A stretch of 64,000 bases of DNA. Source: Siphonodentalium dalli (Eukaryota > Mollusca > Scaphopoda > Gadilida > Siphonodentaliidae). The position numbers were made by a program, and so were the translations under genes. How positions within the stretch are numbered: the stretch's first letter is position 1; the number at the start of each line of letters is the position of its first letter. The notes under the pieces were generated by a model that was not told where the DNA came from, did no database searches, and was given only the letters and a program-made list of their open reading frames with translations. Location: the NCBI GenBank assembly GCA_032622095.1, contig CP136061.1:45267797-45331796 (forward strand), read 5' to 3'. Below are positions 11,956 through 23,318 of the stretch, piece by piece.

Positions 11956-12124
11956 ACAGTAATGCTCTAAATAATCGACCCCTTAACCACAGAAGAATTA
12001 TGGGTAACTTTTCAGGATTTTAGCTTTCCGATGAATGGCAACAAGCCATATTTCCGACTAAATCCTGAAAAGTTACCCATAATTCTGCTGTGGTTAAGGA
12101 GTCGATTATTTAGGGCATTACTGT
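11956..12124. mobile_element. Fold-back family B, copy 2
   Basis: Arms of about 70 bp start acagtaatgctctaaataat and end attatttagggcattactgt. The loop contains tccgatgaatggcaacaagc. The flanking TA dinucleotides fit a TA target. Confidence 0.87.
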
Positions 12125-12249
12125 AGGCATCATCAGATAAACTTTCCTATATAATCAACCATGAGATAATATACATATATACGCTGTAAAAATGAGAACA
12201 ATAAATTAAATTATCATGAATGGAGATACAACGATGAGAAGGATTTCAT

Positions 12250-12610
12250 TCATCTTGAAGTCTGGATATAATGACTGACATTTGCAGAATGAGGTCCACA
12301 GAGGGTGAATTTGGTGACACTATCCTGCACCGTGGGCTAGCATCACCAATTTCACCCTCTGGAGAACTTGTTCTGTTTAGGCCTCATCTTCTTGGAAGTA
12401 TCTATAGTTTCCTATTCAGTTTATATAACCTCGAATTTGCAACCGGGGAAATTCAATCTGATCCTATGTCTCTCATAGCAGTTGAGGACTAAGCAGAATG
12501 AGGTTCACAGAGGGTGAAATTTGTGATGAGTCTGCCGTGCGGGATAACATCACTAAATTAACCTTCTGGGGACCTCATTCTGCAAATGTCAGACACACTA
12601 TTTCCAGAAA
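12250..12610. mobile_element. Fold-back family A, long form 2
   Basis: Hairpin 12285-12372, a spacer of about 115 bp, then a second hairpin 12494-12590 ending caaatgtcagacacactatt. The spacer keeps ggcctcatcttcttgg and ctctcatagcagttgagg, in common with the copy at 18055. Confidence 0.78.
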
Positions 12611-12698
12611 TATTCATCTCTATAGGGCCTTGAGAATCTGGAATAGCCTCAAATTTGACAAATTTAAATTCATTCAATTCCAGTAAAGTGCTTGAATT

Positions 12699-13025
12699 AC
12701 AGTAAGGCCCTAATTAATCGACTCCATAACCACAGCAGAATTATGGGTAATTTTTCAGGATTTAGTCGGAAACAAGCCTTGAAATAGGGTGTTGTCATTT
12801 GCAGAATGAGGTCCCCAGAGGGTGAATTTAGTGATGCTATCCCGCATAGCGGGCTAGCATCACCAAATTCACCCTCTGTGAACCTCATTCTGCTGAGGTG
12901 TAAAATTATTCATTTCAGTGAGAGCTTTCCGGTGAATGGCAACAAGCCATATTTCCGACTAAATCCTGAAAAATTACCCATAATTCTGTTGTGGTTATGG
13001 AGTCGATTAATTAGGGCATTACTGT
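12699..13025. mobile_element. Fold-back family B, copy 3, containing half of an A element
   Basis: The B termini are at 12699 (acagtaaggccctaattaat) and 13025. Between 12773 and about 12900 an A hairpin interrupts the B arm immediately after tttagtcggaaa, and B sequence resumes with gagagctttccg. This orders events: A inserted into B. Confidence 0.82.
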
Positions 13026-13236
13026 ACCATAATTGATTGATTGATTGTTTATTTGCAAAGCCAACATTTAAGTTGGAACATAGCCAAACATATATACATA
13101 TATACAAACAAACAATTTATACGTTAACAATTATCATATCATACTTCCGTAACAAATTCACCATAATATAATAACTATACACAGCACGTATACATACGAT
13201 TCATAATTATGCAATTTCCAATTTATGGATGTGTCT

Positions 13237-13333
13237 CATATTATATATATATGTATATATATACATACATACATATACATACATATATATATACAGATTG
13301 TATACAAACATGCATACACATACATATACACAT

Positions 13334-13371
<38 letters not shown>

Positions 13372-13372
13372 C
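13237..13372. repeat. TA / CATA microsatellite in the LINE 3' region
   Basis: Alternating runs of ta, tatg, cata and caca repeats. It lies between the LINE stop codon and its 3' tail. Confidence 0.9.
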
Positions 13373-13393
13373 ATCTGTATATCTAATAGTATA

Positions 13394-14089
13394 TTAAGAA
13401 ATCTTTTTCAATGCCAATTTAATAAATATGCTCAGTCTTTTCAGAACGCTCATGTTTTCAAGAGAAAGTAGTCCATGGAATTTATTGCGGTTCGGATTAT
13501 CCCAGTAATATTTTGGAATATATAATTCGCGTAAGTTTTTCAGCTCTTGGCATATGATCATAAAATGGTACTCATCACATGGGCTATTGCTGCACAAAAC
13601 ACAGTTTAAATCATTATTATCTTTTCCTTTCGACCATCTATTTTTTTCAACTGGCAATTTATGGTTTGATGTTCGTATTTTCAGTAAGAAGTTAGATAAA
13701 TGGGCTGGCAAATATACTAGATATCGATTCATTTTAATCGAGTTCTTTATGTTGCTGTAGAATATAGCTCTGGTAGATGAGGACGACTTCAGACTGTCGA
13801 AAAGATTACGTTCATAATTTTCAATCAGTTTACTTTTTATGTATCTTAACGCTGTTTTGCTTAGCGATGACTGACTTGACCAAATGTGGTCCATGTTTAC
13901 TTCGTGAAGGATCCCTTCCACAAATCTAATCCATTTGATCTTGTCTTGCAATAAGATATCGTCTTCATGTACGTACCTCAATAAAAGAAATATGTTCTTT
14001 GCTAGTTCTGACCCACCATGACTCACTAGCTTTGACCAATACGATAGCGCTCTATATTTTATTTCTATTAATATCGGATGCCTTCCAAG
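13394..14089 (-). pseudogene. C-terminal region of the LINE polyprotein, after the nonsense codon
   Basis: The frame is the same as the reverse transcriptase fragment, separated from it only by the TAA at 14090-14092. It begins LGRHPILIEIKYRALSYWSK and runs to a TAA at 13394. About 70 residues from the end it has CVLCSNSPCDEYHFMIICQE, a Cys/His cluster (CxxC then HxxxxC) like the small zinc-binding motif near the C terminus of many invertebrate LINE proteins. The rest is basic and rich in Leu and Asn. No separate initiation codon is needed because it is the remainder of one broken ORF. Confidence 0.82.
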
Positions 14090-14674
14090 TTATGCATATA
14101 CCATATAAATAGGTGTACTCGATTTCATTGAAGTTATTATTTTACAAAACTTAAGGTGGAGCGTCTCTAGGGCCTGTATTCTTTCGAAACACCAGACCTC
14201 ACTTCCGTATAGCATAATTGGCAGAATCATACAATCAAATAGTTTCAGCGAAATATCGATAGGTAACTTGAGTTTGCGAATTTTGTTCAATAAACCATAC
14301 ATTGCCTTTGTCGCAGTATTTGTGGTACTCTTTATAGACTGACAAAATCTCCCATTGTAAAAAAATTGAATTCCAAGGTATTTTAATTCTTTTACAATTT
14401 GTATTTCCTGCCCTCTGTATGTGAACATAGGAAAATTTCTTGGTAACTTTTTCGCGAAGATGATTGTTTTGGTCTTATTAATGTTCACTTCAAGTTTCCA
14501 AGCTTCAGCGTAATCTGCGAAGGCTAAAAGTGCGCGATTCATATTATCCTCTGAATCTGATAAAATGACAGTGTCATCCGCATATAATAGGCACAGTATA
14601 TCGATGTAACATCCTAAATGCTCAAAATATTTTTCGTTTATAAAATTCAGATTTTCTATAACACAATCATTCAA
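14090..14674 (-). pseudogene. Reverse transcriptase fragment (palm to thumb) of the LINE
   Basis: The open frame carries the catalytic YADD box (residues 31-34, bases 14573-14584), part of the metal-binding site of LINE reverse transcriptases, within LLYADDTVILSDSEDN. The downstream motifs usual in this family follow: INKTKTIIFAK near residue 65, a KYLG motif near residue 98 (KELKYLGIQF), and MILPIMLYGSEVWC near residue 150. The frame continues upstream about 11 codons to a TAG at 14708-14710, so the N-terminal endonuclease and early RT motifs are absent. It ends at an in-frame TAA; the same frame continues past the stop as LGRHPILIEIKYRALSYW, where related proteins usually read ELGR, so a Glu-to-stop change (GAA to TAA) is likely. 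The nominal first codon is TTG, so no genuine start exists. Confidence 0.88.
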
Positions 14675-14707
14675 AAAGCACTGTAAATCGTTCCAGCAAT
14701 ATTTGCA

Positions 14708-14906
14708 CTACCTGCTGGACACCTGCTGATTCCAATTTTCATATTAATTTATTCATATAAAATTTAGAATGTTGATTGTGAAAGAAAATAGTATATTATT
14801 TGTATCGATAATTATCATTGTATGATAGAAGACGTTGTCGTCACAGTAGAGAAAATGATAAAAAAATATGTGTTAATCTCCCATTCCAGGAAACCCCAAG
14901 AATGCC
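14708..14906. other. Unassigned AT-rich sequence
   Basis: Short gap between the truncated LINE and fold-back F copy 1. No feature seen. Confidence 0.5.
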
Positions 14907-15361
14907 TTAAAGGTACTCAATCCGATTCAATGGTCCCCATATAGTCAGATTCCAACAATAACAACAACATCCACATAATAAATGCCGCTTCAGTTCTAAT
15001 AATCGATTAATTGCCAAAAATAATGCTTACCACTGTCAACTATACTATAAAATTGCCCGAAACGTGTTATTTATTAACATGTTGTTCGAAGAAATTTGGC
15101 CTTATTACCAACAGAAAGCCTCTTGATTTTAGAGTTATCCATCTTCATCTGCAATTTGGTCCAAGCTAGAACGTCGGCTTGTCGACTGTTTACTGGGCCA
15201 CTAATAATTCTCGATGTTCAAAAATAATAGATTTAAAAAATCGATATCTAATAACTCTGAGCTTTGATAGGTGTGTTCCTCAAATAAAATCAAATATTTT
15301 TTACACCAGAATCCAAATAAATAGTAATTGAGGGGCGCTTAATCGGATTATGCATCTTTAA
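14907..15361. mobile_element. TTAA fold-back family F, copy 1 (old)
   Basis: Starts TTAAAGGTACTCAATCCGAT and ends with a diverged complementary terminus (ttaatcggattatgcatctt then TTAA). The interior keeps the family phrases cttgattttagagttatcc and aaaataatagattt. It is more diverged than the copies at 44317 and 46315. Confidence 0.75.
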
Positions 15362-15427
15362 TCAGTGCCTTATTCGACCCATTGGTTAAAACAACTCATG
15401 GTACTCTGCTGACCTCAACCACTTATT

Positions 15428-15718
15428 CACATTCCACATGATTTTACTTTTATATATCACATCACATATTCACATTCCACATGATTGTACTTTATATATC
15501 ACATCACATATTCACATTCCACAAGATTGTATATATATCACATCACATATTCATATTCCACATGATTGAACTTTTATATATCACATCACATTCACATTCC
15601 ACATGATTGAACTTTATATATCATATCACATATTCACATTCCACATGATTTTACTTTTATATATCACATCACATTCACATTCCACATGTTTTTTTTGTAC
15701 TTTTATATATCACATCAC
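15428..15718 (+). repeat. ~47-bp minisatellite, about six copies
   Basis: Units read cacattccacatgattgtac, tttatatatcacatcacata with length differences between copies. Purely AT-rich; no coding. Confidence 0.88.
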
Positions 15719-15903
15719 AAACTGAGCGATGAACGATGAATAAACTATATTATTACATGGAAACAAACATTAATATACCAATGTATGGACTTAACAAGAC
15801 AAAACCTAGATAAAATCAAATTATTATTATATTTATATTACTGTTCAACGGGAACAGCAGGTAGACAGCCCTCTTGGTTATACTGTCCCTGATAGCTCAT
15901 TGT
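15719..15903. other. Unassigned sequence
   Basis: No repeat or coding signal recognised. Confidence 0.4.
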
Positions 15904-16038
15904 ACAGTAATGCCCTAAATAATCGACTCACTGAGAGCTTTCCGATGAATGGAAACAGCCATATTTCCGACTAAATCCTGAAACATTACCAATAATTCTG
16001 TTGTGGTTAAGGAGTCGATTATTTAGGGCATTACTGTA
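15904..16038. mobile_element. Fold-back family B, copy 4
   Basis: Starts acagtaatgccctaaataat and ends ttatttagggcattactgta. It is shorter than the other copies because most of the left arm downstream of cgactc is missing. Confidence 0.83.
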
Positions 16039-16380
16039 TGTTATAACATTAATTAAATGGTATTCAATAATTCTATATAATATATGAATGCGTTATGAAT
16101 AAAAAATCAGTCATGATCATAGTTGTATTAGTTCTTACTTGTGGGCTGTGGTAGCCTCCATTTTATACAACTCTATACAAGTTGCCAGCACCCCGGTTTT
16201 CTATGATCGCAGGAAGACCAGTAGAAACTCATAGCACTGTCTATTTGTTCAAAGATTATATCAATCAGGAATCATATATTCAGCATTTTACCTAGCTATT
16301 CATTGATGAGTAGCACTAGCCCCCTCATGCTTAGAAAATGTTGAGGTAAGAAGTTCAACAAACGTCCATAGACATAGAGA

Positions 16381-16525
16381 GTAATCACTTGATTGGACTG
16401 GTGACGTGAAATAATTCATGAGAGGCAGGGACGTTGCACACACACGAGAGCTCGAGTGTTTTACAAAGATAGTCCCTGCCTCACATGAATTATTTCATGC
16501 CACCAGTTCAATTAAGTGATTGTTC
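16381..16525. repeat. Solo hairpin
   Basis: Arms of about 50 bp (taatcacttgattggactgg ... aggcaggga, answered by tccctgcctcacatgaatta ...) flank a short loop containing cacacacgagagctcgag. Not clearly related to A or B. Confidence 0.75.
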
Positions 16526-16641
16526 TGTTTATTATATAAACATCTGATTTACCAAAAAACTGAATAATACTGCCACTATACCCATGACGCATACATTTTG
16601 ATAGCGCGTATGAATACATAATGATCTAGTTAAAGTGACAT

Positions 16642-17981
16642 ACAGTAACGCCCTAAGTAATGGACTCCTTAAACACACAGGTATTTGGCACAAAAAAATA
16701 AAAATAATAAAAATATATAAAGGTAAGTATCAAGGCTGATAGTGAAAATAGGAGGTCAAAAATCATCCTCACAAAAGCAATTTTTTTTTATAAAATTGAT
16801 CTGGAATTCTAGCATTATGTGCCGAAGTAATCATATTTTTGGTTAAAGTTTAGCTTTCCGTCGTACTTTAATCAAGTGATCATAGAAAATCATTCGAAGT
16901 TGTCAATGAAATTTATTTTTTTGGTCCGTCCAATGAAAAATAAAAAAATAAAATAATCCAACCCCTAAATCACCGAAATCTATACTATTATCATCAAACT
17001 AAATAGCCCTATTGTCAAACAGACGTTGTTTCATGAAGTACAGCTAATTTGGGGGTGGTACTCAGCATACATCGAGTTTAATAACGATTTAGGTCCTTTT
17101 TTTTCGTCAGTTTTACAGATTTCTTTTCGTCATTTTGCAAAACTGAAAGCGAAACTAACTTGAACTTTATTAAAGAAATTTTAATATCTCTCTTTTAATT
17201 GATATCCGGCATTCTTAATGACAAAAAATCATGCGGTGGATATATAATACCCACTAGATAAGGAATCAGATAAAACATTTTTTTTATCGATGTAAAATTA
17301 TTTTATTTTGGAGTCATTTACTGCAGCGTTTCTCGAGTTTGTTTCCCAATTTAAAAATGGCCTCCCGCGAAAAGAAATCTGTAAAACTGACGGAAAAAAA
17401 AGACAAAAATCGTTATTAAACTCGATGTATGTTGAGTACCACACCCAAATTAGCTGTTCTTCGTGAAACAACGTCTGTTTGACAATCGGGCTATTTAGTT
17501 TGATGATTAGAGTATAGATGTCGGTGATTTAGGGGTTGGATTGTTTGAGTTCTTTATTTTTCATTGGACGGACGTTTCGGGTACCAACCAAATAAATTTG
17601 ATTTATCAACTTTAAATGTTTTTCTATGTTCACTAATCTCAAATACGACGGCGAACCAAACTTTTTTGAAAACTATGATTATTTGGTCACATAGTGCTGC
17701 AATTACAGATCAATAAAAAATAAAATGTTGCTTTTGTTGAGAAAATGAGATAGATACCTTTCCGAGATTTTTATTAAATTGAAAAAAAATAAAATTGTGC
17801 CTAATACCTGTGCTTAACCACAGCAGAATTATGGGTAACTTTTCAGGATTTAGTCGGAAATATGGCTTGTTGCCGAGAGCTTTCCGATGAATGGCAACAA
17901 GCCATATTTCCGACTAAATTCTGAAAAGTTACACATAATTCTGCTGTTGTTAAGGAGTAGATTAATTAGAGCATTGCTGTA
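16642..17981. mobile_element. Fold-back family B, copy 5, split by a 1.1-kb hairpin element
   Basis: The left B terminus lies at 16642-16672 and the remainder at 17814-17981. The break falls exactly at the TTAA of the B phrase cgactccTTAAccacagcag, which is intact in copies 1 and 2. Confidence 0.85.
16673..17813. mobile_element. 1.1-kb hairpin element (Z) with ~480-bp arms, inserted at TTAA
   Basis: Left arm about 16673-17160 and right arm about 17345-17813 are inverted, imperfect copies. Examples are caggtatttggcac against gtgcctaatacctg, ggtggtactcagcatacatc against gatgtatgttgagtacca, and cgtcagttttacagatttct against its complement. The central ~180 bp is unpaired. The element is bounded by TTAA on both sides (16669-16672, 17814-17817). 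Neither arm encodes a recognisable protein. Arm divergence suggests it is not recent. Confidence 0.82.
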
Positions 17982-18054
17982 TATCGACCTTCCGTGTGAA
18001 AATAGAGCATAGTATAACATAGACATTCAAGAACAAATTACATTTTATTAAACC

Positions 18055-18480
18055 TTGAAATAGTGTGTCTGTCATTTGCAGAATGAGGTCCACGGAGGGT
18101 GAATTTAATTAGTGACGTCATCCCACATGGCAGACTATAGCATCACCAAATTAGATCTATGTGGACCTCATTCTGCTTTGGCCTCATATTCTGGGAAGTA
18201 TTTATAGTCTCATATTAACATAGTCACTTTCTCCCCTTCTGTTCAGTTTCTATATCCCATAATTTGCAGAAGATAAAACGCATAACCGATGTGATTAATG
18301 TGTGAACAACACCAACGTCAACTGATATGAACTTCAATCTGATCCTAGATCTCCCATAGCAGTTGAGGCCTAAGCAGAGTGAGGTTCTCATATGGTGGAT
18401 TTCGTGATGTTAGCCCGATATATGGATGGCATCACTAAATTAACCCTCTGGGAATATCATTCTGCAAATGACAGGCTTGT
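18055..18480. mobile_element. Fold-back family A, long form 3
   Basis: Terminus ccttgaaatagtgtgtctgt, hairpin to about 18176, a ~190-bp spacer containing gcagaagataaaacgc and ctagatctcccatagcagtt, then a degraded second hairpin ending caaatgacagg. It gives the most complete view of the long form. Confidence 0.78.
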
Positions 18481-18780
18481 TTCATTACTGAATAATTGAC
18501 GAGTAGTTCCCTCAGACAATGTTAAGATAATAAGTTCCACAAATGACCATAAGCAATTTGTTGAATATTTCCCACAAATGAATAGGAATCCTACCGCGGG
18601 TACCAGCTTAGAGGGCAACTTGGGAGACATCTTCTCCCAAACATGTGCCACTTCTGCCTATTTTTTATCCTAGGGAGAAGTGACCTCTCTTATTTCACCA
18701 GTATCATTGTTCACACTGGCCGGAAAATTATTTTGGCCGTAGTGGAAATGTGTACGGATGGGAACCGCAAAATAATAAAA
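18481..18780. other. Remnant of the cattgacgagtagttc repeat, then unassigned sequence
   Basis: Around 18486-18550 the phrase attgacgagtagttccctca ... gataataagttccacaaatg matches dispersed copies near 16296, 34017, 47883 and (minus) 51586-51680. The remainder is unassigned. Confidence 0.55.
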
Positions 18781-18781
18781 T

Positions 18782-20690
18782 ATTGATTCACCTATATTGT
18801 CTAGCCGGTAACAAATATGAACATGAATGAGCATTGATTCACCTATATTGTCTAGCCGGTAACAAATATCAACATGGATGAGCATTGATTCACCTATATT
18901 GTCTAGCCGGTAACAAGTATGAACATGAATGAGAATTGATTCACCTATATTGTCTAGCCGGTAACAAATATGGACATGAATGAGCATTGATTCACCTATA
19001 TTGTCTAGCCGGTAACAAATATCAACATGAATGAGCATTGATTCACCAATATTGTCTAGCTGGTAACAAATATGAACATGAATGAGCATTGATTCACCTA
19101 TATTGTCTAGCCGGTAACAAATATCAACATGGATGAGCATTGATTCACCTATATTGTCTAGCCGGTAACAAATATGAACATGAATGAGAATTGATTCACC
19201 TATATTGTCTAGCCGGTAACAAATATGGACATGAATGAGCATTGATTCACCTATTTTGTCTAGCCGGTAACAAATATCAACATGAATGAGAATTGATTCA
19301 CCTATATTGTCTAGCCGGTAACAAATATCAACATGGATGAGCATTGATTCACCTATATTGTCTAGCCGGTAACAAATATCAACATGGATGAGCATTGATT
19401 CACCTATATTGTCTAGCCGGTAACAAATATCAACATGGATGAGCATTGATTCACCTAGATTTTCTAGCCGGTAACAAATATCAACATGGATGAGCATTGA
19501 TTCACCTATATTGTGTAGCCGGTAACAAATATCAACATGGATGAGCATTGATTCACCTATATTTTCTAGCCGGTAACAAATATGAACATGAATGAGAATT
19601 GATTCACCTATATTGTCTAGCCGGTAACAAATATCAACATGGATGAGCATTGATTCACCTATATTGTCTAATCGGTAACAAATATCAACATGGATGAGCA
19701 TTGATTCACCTATATTTTCTAGCCGGTAACAAATATCAACATGGATGAGCATTGATTCACCTATATTGTCTAATCGGTAACAAATATCAACATGGATGAG
19801 CATTGATTCACCTATATTGTCTAGCCGGTAACAAATATTAACATGAATCAGAATTGATTCACCTATATTGTCTAGCCGGTAACAAATATGGACATGAATG
19901 AGCATTGATTCACCTATATCGTCTAGCCGGTAACAAATATCAACATGAATGAGCATTGATTCACCTATATTTTCTAGCCGGTAACAAATATCAACATGGA
20001 TGAGCATTGATTCACCTATATTGTCTAATCGGTAACAAATATCAACATGGATGAGCATTGATTCACCTATATTTTCTAGCCGGTAACAAATATCAACATG
20101 GATGAGCATTGATTCACCTATATTGTCTAATCGGTAACAAATATCAACATGGATGAGCATTGATTCACCTATATTTTCTAGCCGGTAACAAATATCAACA
20201 TGGATGAGCATTGATTCACCTATATTGTCTAATCGGTAACAAATATCAACATGGATGAGCATTGATTCACCTATATTGTCTAATCGGTAACAAATATCAA
20301 CATGGATGAGCATTGATTCACCTATATTGTCTAATCGGTAACAAATATCAACATGGATGAGCATTGATTCACCTATATTTTATAGCCGGTAACAAATATC
20401 AACATGGATGAGCATTGATTCACCTATATTGTCTAATCGGTAACAAATATCAACATGGATGAGCATTGATTCACCTATATTTTCTAGCCGGTAACAAATA
20501 TCAACATGGATGAGCATTGATTCATCTATATTGTCTAATCGGTAACAAATATCAACATGGATGAGCATTGATTCACCTATATTTTCTAGCCGGTAACAAA
20601 TATCAACATGGATGAGCATTGATTCACCTATATTGTCTAATCGGTAACAAATATCAACATGGATGAGCATTGATTCACCTATATTGTCTT
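18782..20690 (-). repeat. 51-bp minisatellite, about 37 copies, with a dimeric higher-order section
   Basis: Each unit reads cattgattcacctatattgt, ctagccggtaacaaatatca, acatggatgag. Since 51 is divisible by three, the minus strand stays open for 564 and then 96 codons (a 17-residue repeat MLIHVDICYRLDNIGES). A single ctataa variant near 20380 is the only stop between them. From about 19960 to 20690 units ending ttttctagccgg and ttgtctaatcgg mostly alternate, a 102-bp higher-order repeat. The left half uses another variant set (gaacatgaatgag). I regard the open frame as a by-product of unit length. Confidence 0.93.
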
Positions 20691-20784
20691 ATATTGAAAC
20701 CACACAGCAGTAACTTATTGTCACCAGGTTACACAGTTCTAGCTGCTAACAATCGTTGTATGCATATTTATCCACCTCATCCTA

Positions 20785-21015
20785 TTGTCGGGTGCAGGAC
20801 AAGTGATACCCAAAACAACTGATACTCTCGGAAAAAAGTCAAGTGATACCTAATCTCGAGTCAACTGATACCTTCCTGAGACAAATGATACCTTTTATTT
20901 TTTAAGTGCAATTATAATTTCTCTTGTCAAATGTTTATAGAACTGGATTCAGAATTGACTCAGAATTGGGTATCACTTGTCTCGGAATTAGGTATCACTT
21001 GTCCGAGCTATTGTT
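20785..21015. repeat. Fold-back of reiterated AAGTGATACC
   Basis: The phrase caagtgatacc (or caactgatacc) occurs five times in direct orientation at 20795-20892. It recurs inverted (ggtatcacttgtc) at 20968-21005. The spacing and the repeated ctcgg next to each copy suggest a small element with internal subterminal repeats. Confidence 0.65.
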
Positions 21016-22450
21016 TATTGATTGATCCGGTTTGTTCCACATGTAGATATATACTTGTGGAACACACCGCTGGTACGAATCTAACCAACAACGAACTGAG
21101 CAAACTCACGAAGGACAGTTGGCAGTGACCAATTGTATCAGTACCTCATATAATAGTATCTAATAGTTTAATAATATACTGCCATATTTTGAATCTAGTC
21201 CTCCTCCAATATGACTACCACACCACACAAATTGCACCAAATTTATCCTATTTTTTTCAAACTTTCCCTGGACCAGGACCCAGGACCCCCGGGTGTACCT
21301 CAATGTACTTGTGCTCGGGTGTGTCACACTAATATTTTGATAGTGACCCCCAAGTCTGGGTCACATTAGTATAATTTATGTTGCCACCACGGACTTGTCT
21401 GTTGAGTGTTAATCCAATGAATGTGTACCTGTACTGATCCACCGATACGGTGCGTGTCCCACGATAATCTAAGTTTGAAGGATGGATTATCTCTTCCTAA
21501 ATACGCTTTATATAATTTATGGAGTATACAATAATAAATATGAGTATAAGATACCTGACCGGAAACGCTTCTGTCGATTAATATTGATTTTTGTATCGAT
21601 ATTTTCTTATACAATGCGGTTATTAATTGGGAAATTTTTCGTTACGTATGTTTAGAATAGATCTTCCTGAAACGTTCAGGCGATCTCAAATAGAGATAGA
21701 GTTCCCCTTAGTATGCTCCGAACATTTTCACGAACCGTAAATTGTTTCAAATTAAATACATGTAGTATACCAGAAAATCATAAAATTCGAAATAAAATCT
21801 TCGATTCATATTTATTATTTTATACATATGAACTATATAAAACTTGTTGTAGGTACTAGGAAGGGATAGACCATTTTATATACGTGTATCTCTTATAGTT
21901 GTAAATGCAGTAGTTGGAAATTCGGAAAGAAACAATGATATGGTGTTTATGTTCTTGTAAATAAACAACCAATATATATTGTAAAGTGCGTTGGATAATA
22001 TCTTAGTTTCAATAAAATGTGATATTAATTCACCCTCGGTTAGAAAATTATAGGGTGTGTTTTGGTTGAAATTGATGATCAGTTGGAAGGTTTCAGGTAC
22101 CAGGTGAAAAGGATTAATTAAGTATCGAGGGGAGTAAAAATTAGCCAAGTTGAGAATACGGACTGGTTCGCGGGGCGGTCGAAATTTACACCCGGGCCCT
22201 CCACAAAGAACGCTCTCTGATAAAATCCCTGTCATAGGTCACCCTTTTCTCATATTAAAGTTGACACACGTTCGACAGCAAACGACAACAAACGTAAAGA
22301 ATGTTTTCAAAACGCCATTTAATAAACTCTGTAAATTGGAAAGAAACAAATCCGCTCTTTATCGTAAATTCGTGGCGGGGAGAACAGCAGTTGGAAATTT
22401 CGGAAGGAAACGATGGTTGAATGTTTCTATTATTATAAGCAGCCAACCTA
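21016..22450. other. Mostly unassigned; contains two related segments
   Basis: A ~63-bp segment (gcagtagttggaaattcgga...) at 21905-21965 recurs at 22385-22445. The stretch 21990-22110 (with tttcaataaaatgtgatatt and gatcagttggaaggtttcag) has a same-orientation relative at 28600-28735. Open frames here (for example 22150-22503) run into the adjoining minisatellite and are not credible. Confidence 0.45.
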
Positions 22451-22459
22451 CGGTGGCCC

Positions 22460-23230
22460 GTAAGTGCCACGGCAAAATAAACTTTTCAATCACGGCAGAA
22501 TAAACTTTTGACTCACGGCAAAATAAACTTTTGACTCACGGCAAAATAAACTTGTGACCCACGGCAAAATGAACTTTTGACTCACGGCAGAATAAACTTT
22601 TCACTCACGGCAAAATAAACTTTTCACTCACGGCAGAATAAACTTTTGACTCACGGCAAAATAAACTTTTCACTCACGGCAGAATAAACTTTTGACTCAC
22701 GGCAAAATAAACTTTTCAATCACGGCAGAATAAACTTTTGACTCACGGCAAAATAAACTTTTGACTCACGGCAAAATAAACTTTTGACTCACGGCAAAAT
22801 AAACTTTTGACTCACGGCAGAATAAACTTTTGACTCACGGCAAAATAAACTTTTCACTCACGGCAGAATAAACTTTTGACTCACGGCAAAATAAACTTTT
22901 CAATCACGGCAGAATAAACTTTTGACTCACGGCAAAATAAACTTTTGACTCACGGCAAAATAAACTTTTGACTCACGGCAAAATAAACTTTTGACTCACG
23001 GCAGAATAAACTTTTGACTCACGGCAAAATAAACTTTTCCCTCACGGCAGAATAAACTTTTGACTCACGGCAAAATAAACTTTTCACTCACGGCAGAATA
23101 AACTTTTCACTCACGGCAAAATAAACTTTTGACTCACGGCAAAATAAACTTCTCACTCACGGCAAAATAAACTTTTCACTCACGGCAAAACATACTTTTC
23201 ATTCACGGCAGAATACTCTTTTCACTAACG
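22460..23230 (+). repeat. 23-bp minisatellite, left array (~32 copies)
   Basis: Units alternate between cacggcaaaataaacttttg act and versions with cagaat and ttttcact. A 184-bp (8-unit) higher-order period is visible from the caatcacggcagaat variants at 22717 and 22901. The array is entered through cggtggcccgtaagtgccac (about 22451). The same entry sequence, inverted, borders the right array. Confidence 0.92.
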
Positions 23231-23243
23231 GTAAAACTGCTAG

Positions 23244-23245
<2 letters not shown>

Positions 23246-23311
<66 letters not shown>

Positions 23312-23318
23312 CTCACGA
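23246..23318. repeat. CT microsatellite
   Basis: About 35 CT dinucleotides with a few TATC interruptions, immediately beyond the 23-bp array. Confidence 0.95.

Larger units (their letters stand above)
13026..14707 (-). mobile_element. 5'-truncated LINE-type retrotransposon with interrupted reverse transcriptase
   Basis: Read on the minus strand, this is the 3' end of a non-LTR retrotransposon. It starts inside the reverse transcriptase domain near 14707 and ends in a simple ATTG-type tail (13029-13050), common in invertebrate LINEs. The frame is broken once by a TAA at 14090-14092. Between the coding stop (13394) and the tail the 3' region has expanded into a TA/CATA microsatellite. The left end abuts fold-back B copy 3. 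The 5' truncation, nonsense codon and microsatellite growth indicate a dead copy. Protein features place it with CR1/L2/Jockey-like elements, but I cannot name the clade. Confidence 0.88.

Noticed and set aside
18670-20670. Long minus-strand open frames of a 17-residue repeat as a secreted or structural repeat protein
   Set aside because: The repeat length of 51 bp is a multiple of three, there is no signal peptide, no unique N-terminal domain, and the residues are an unnatural mix; best explained as a non-coding minisatellite.
22460-23230. CRISPR-like array
   Set aside because: Units are contiguous 23-bp tandem repeats with no unique spacers, and the genome is eukaryotic.
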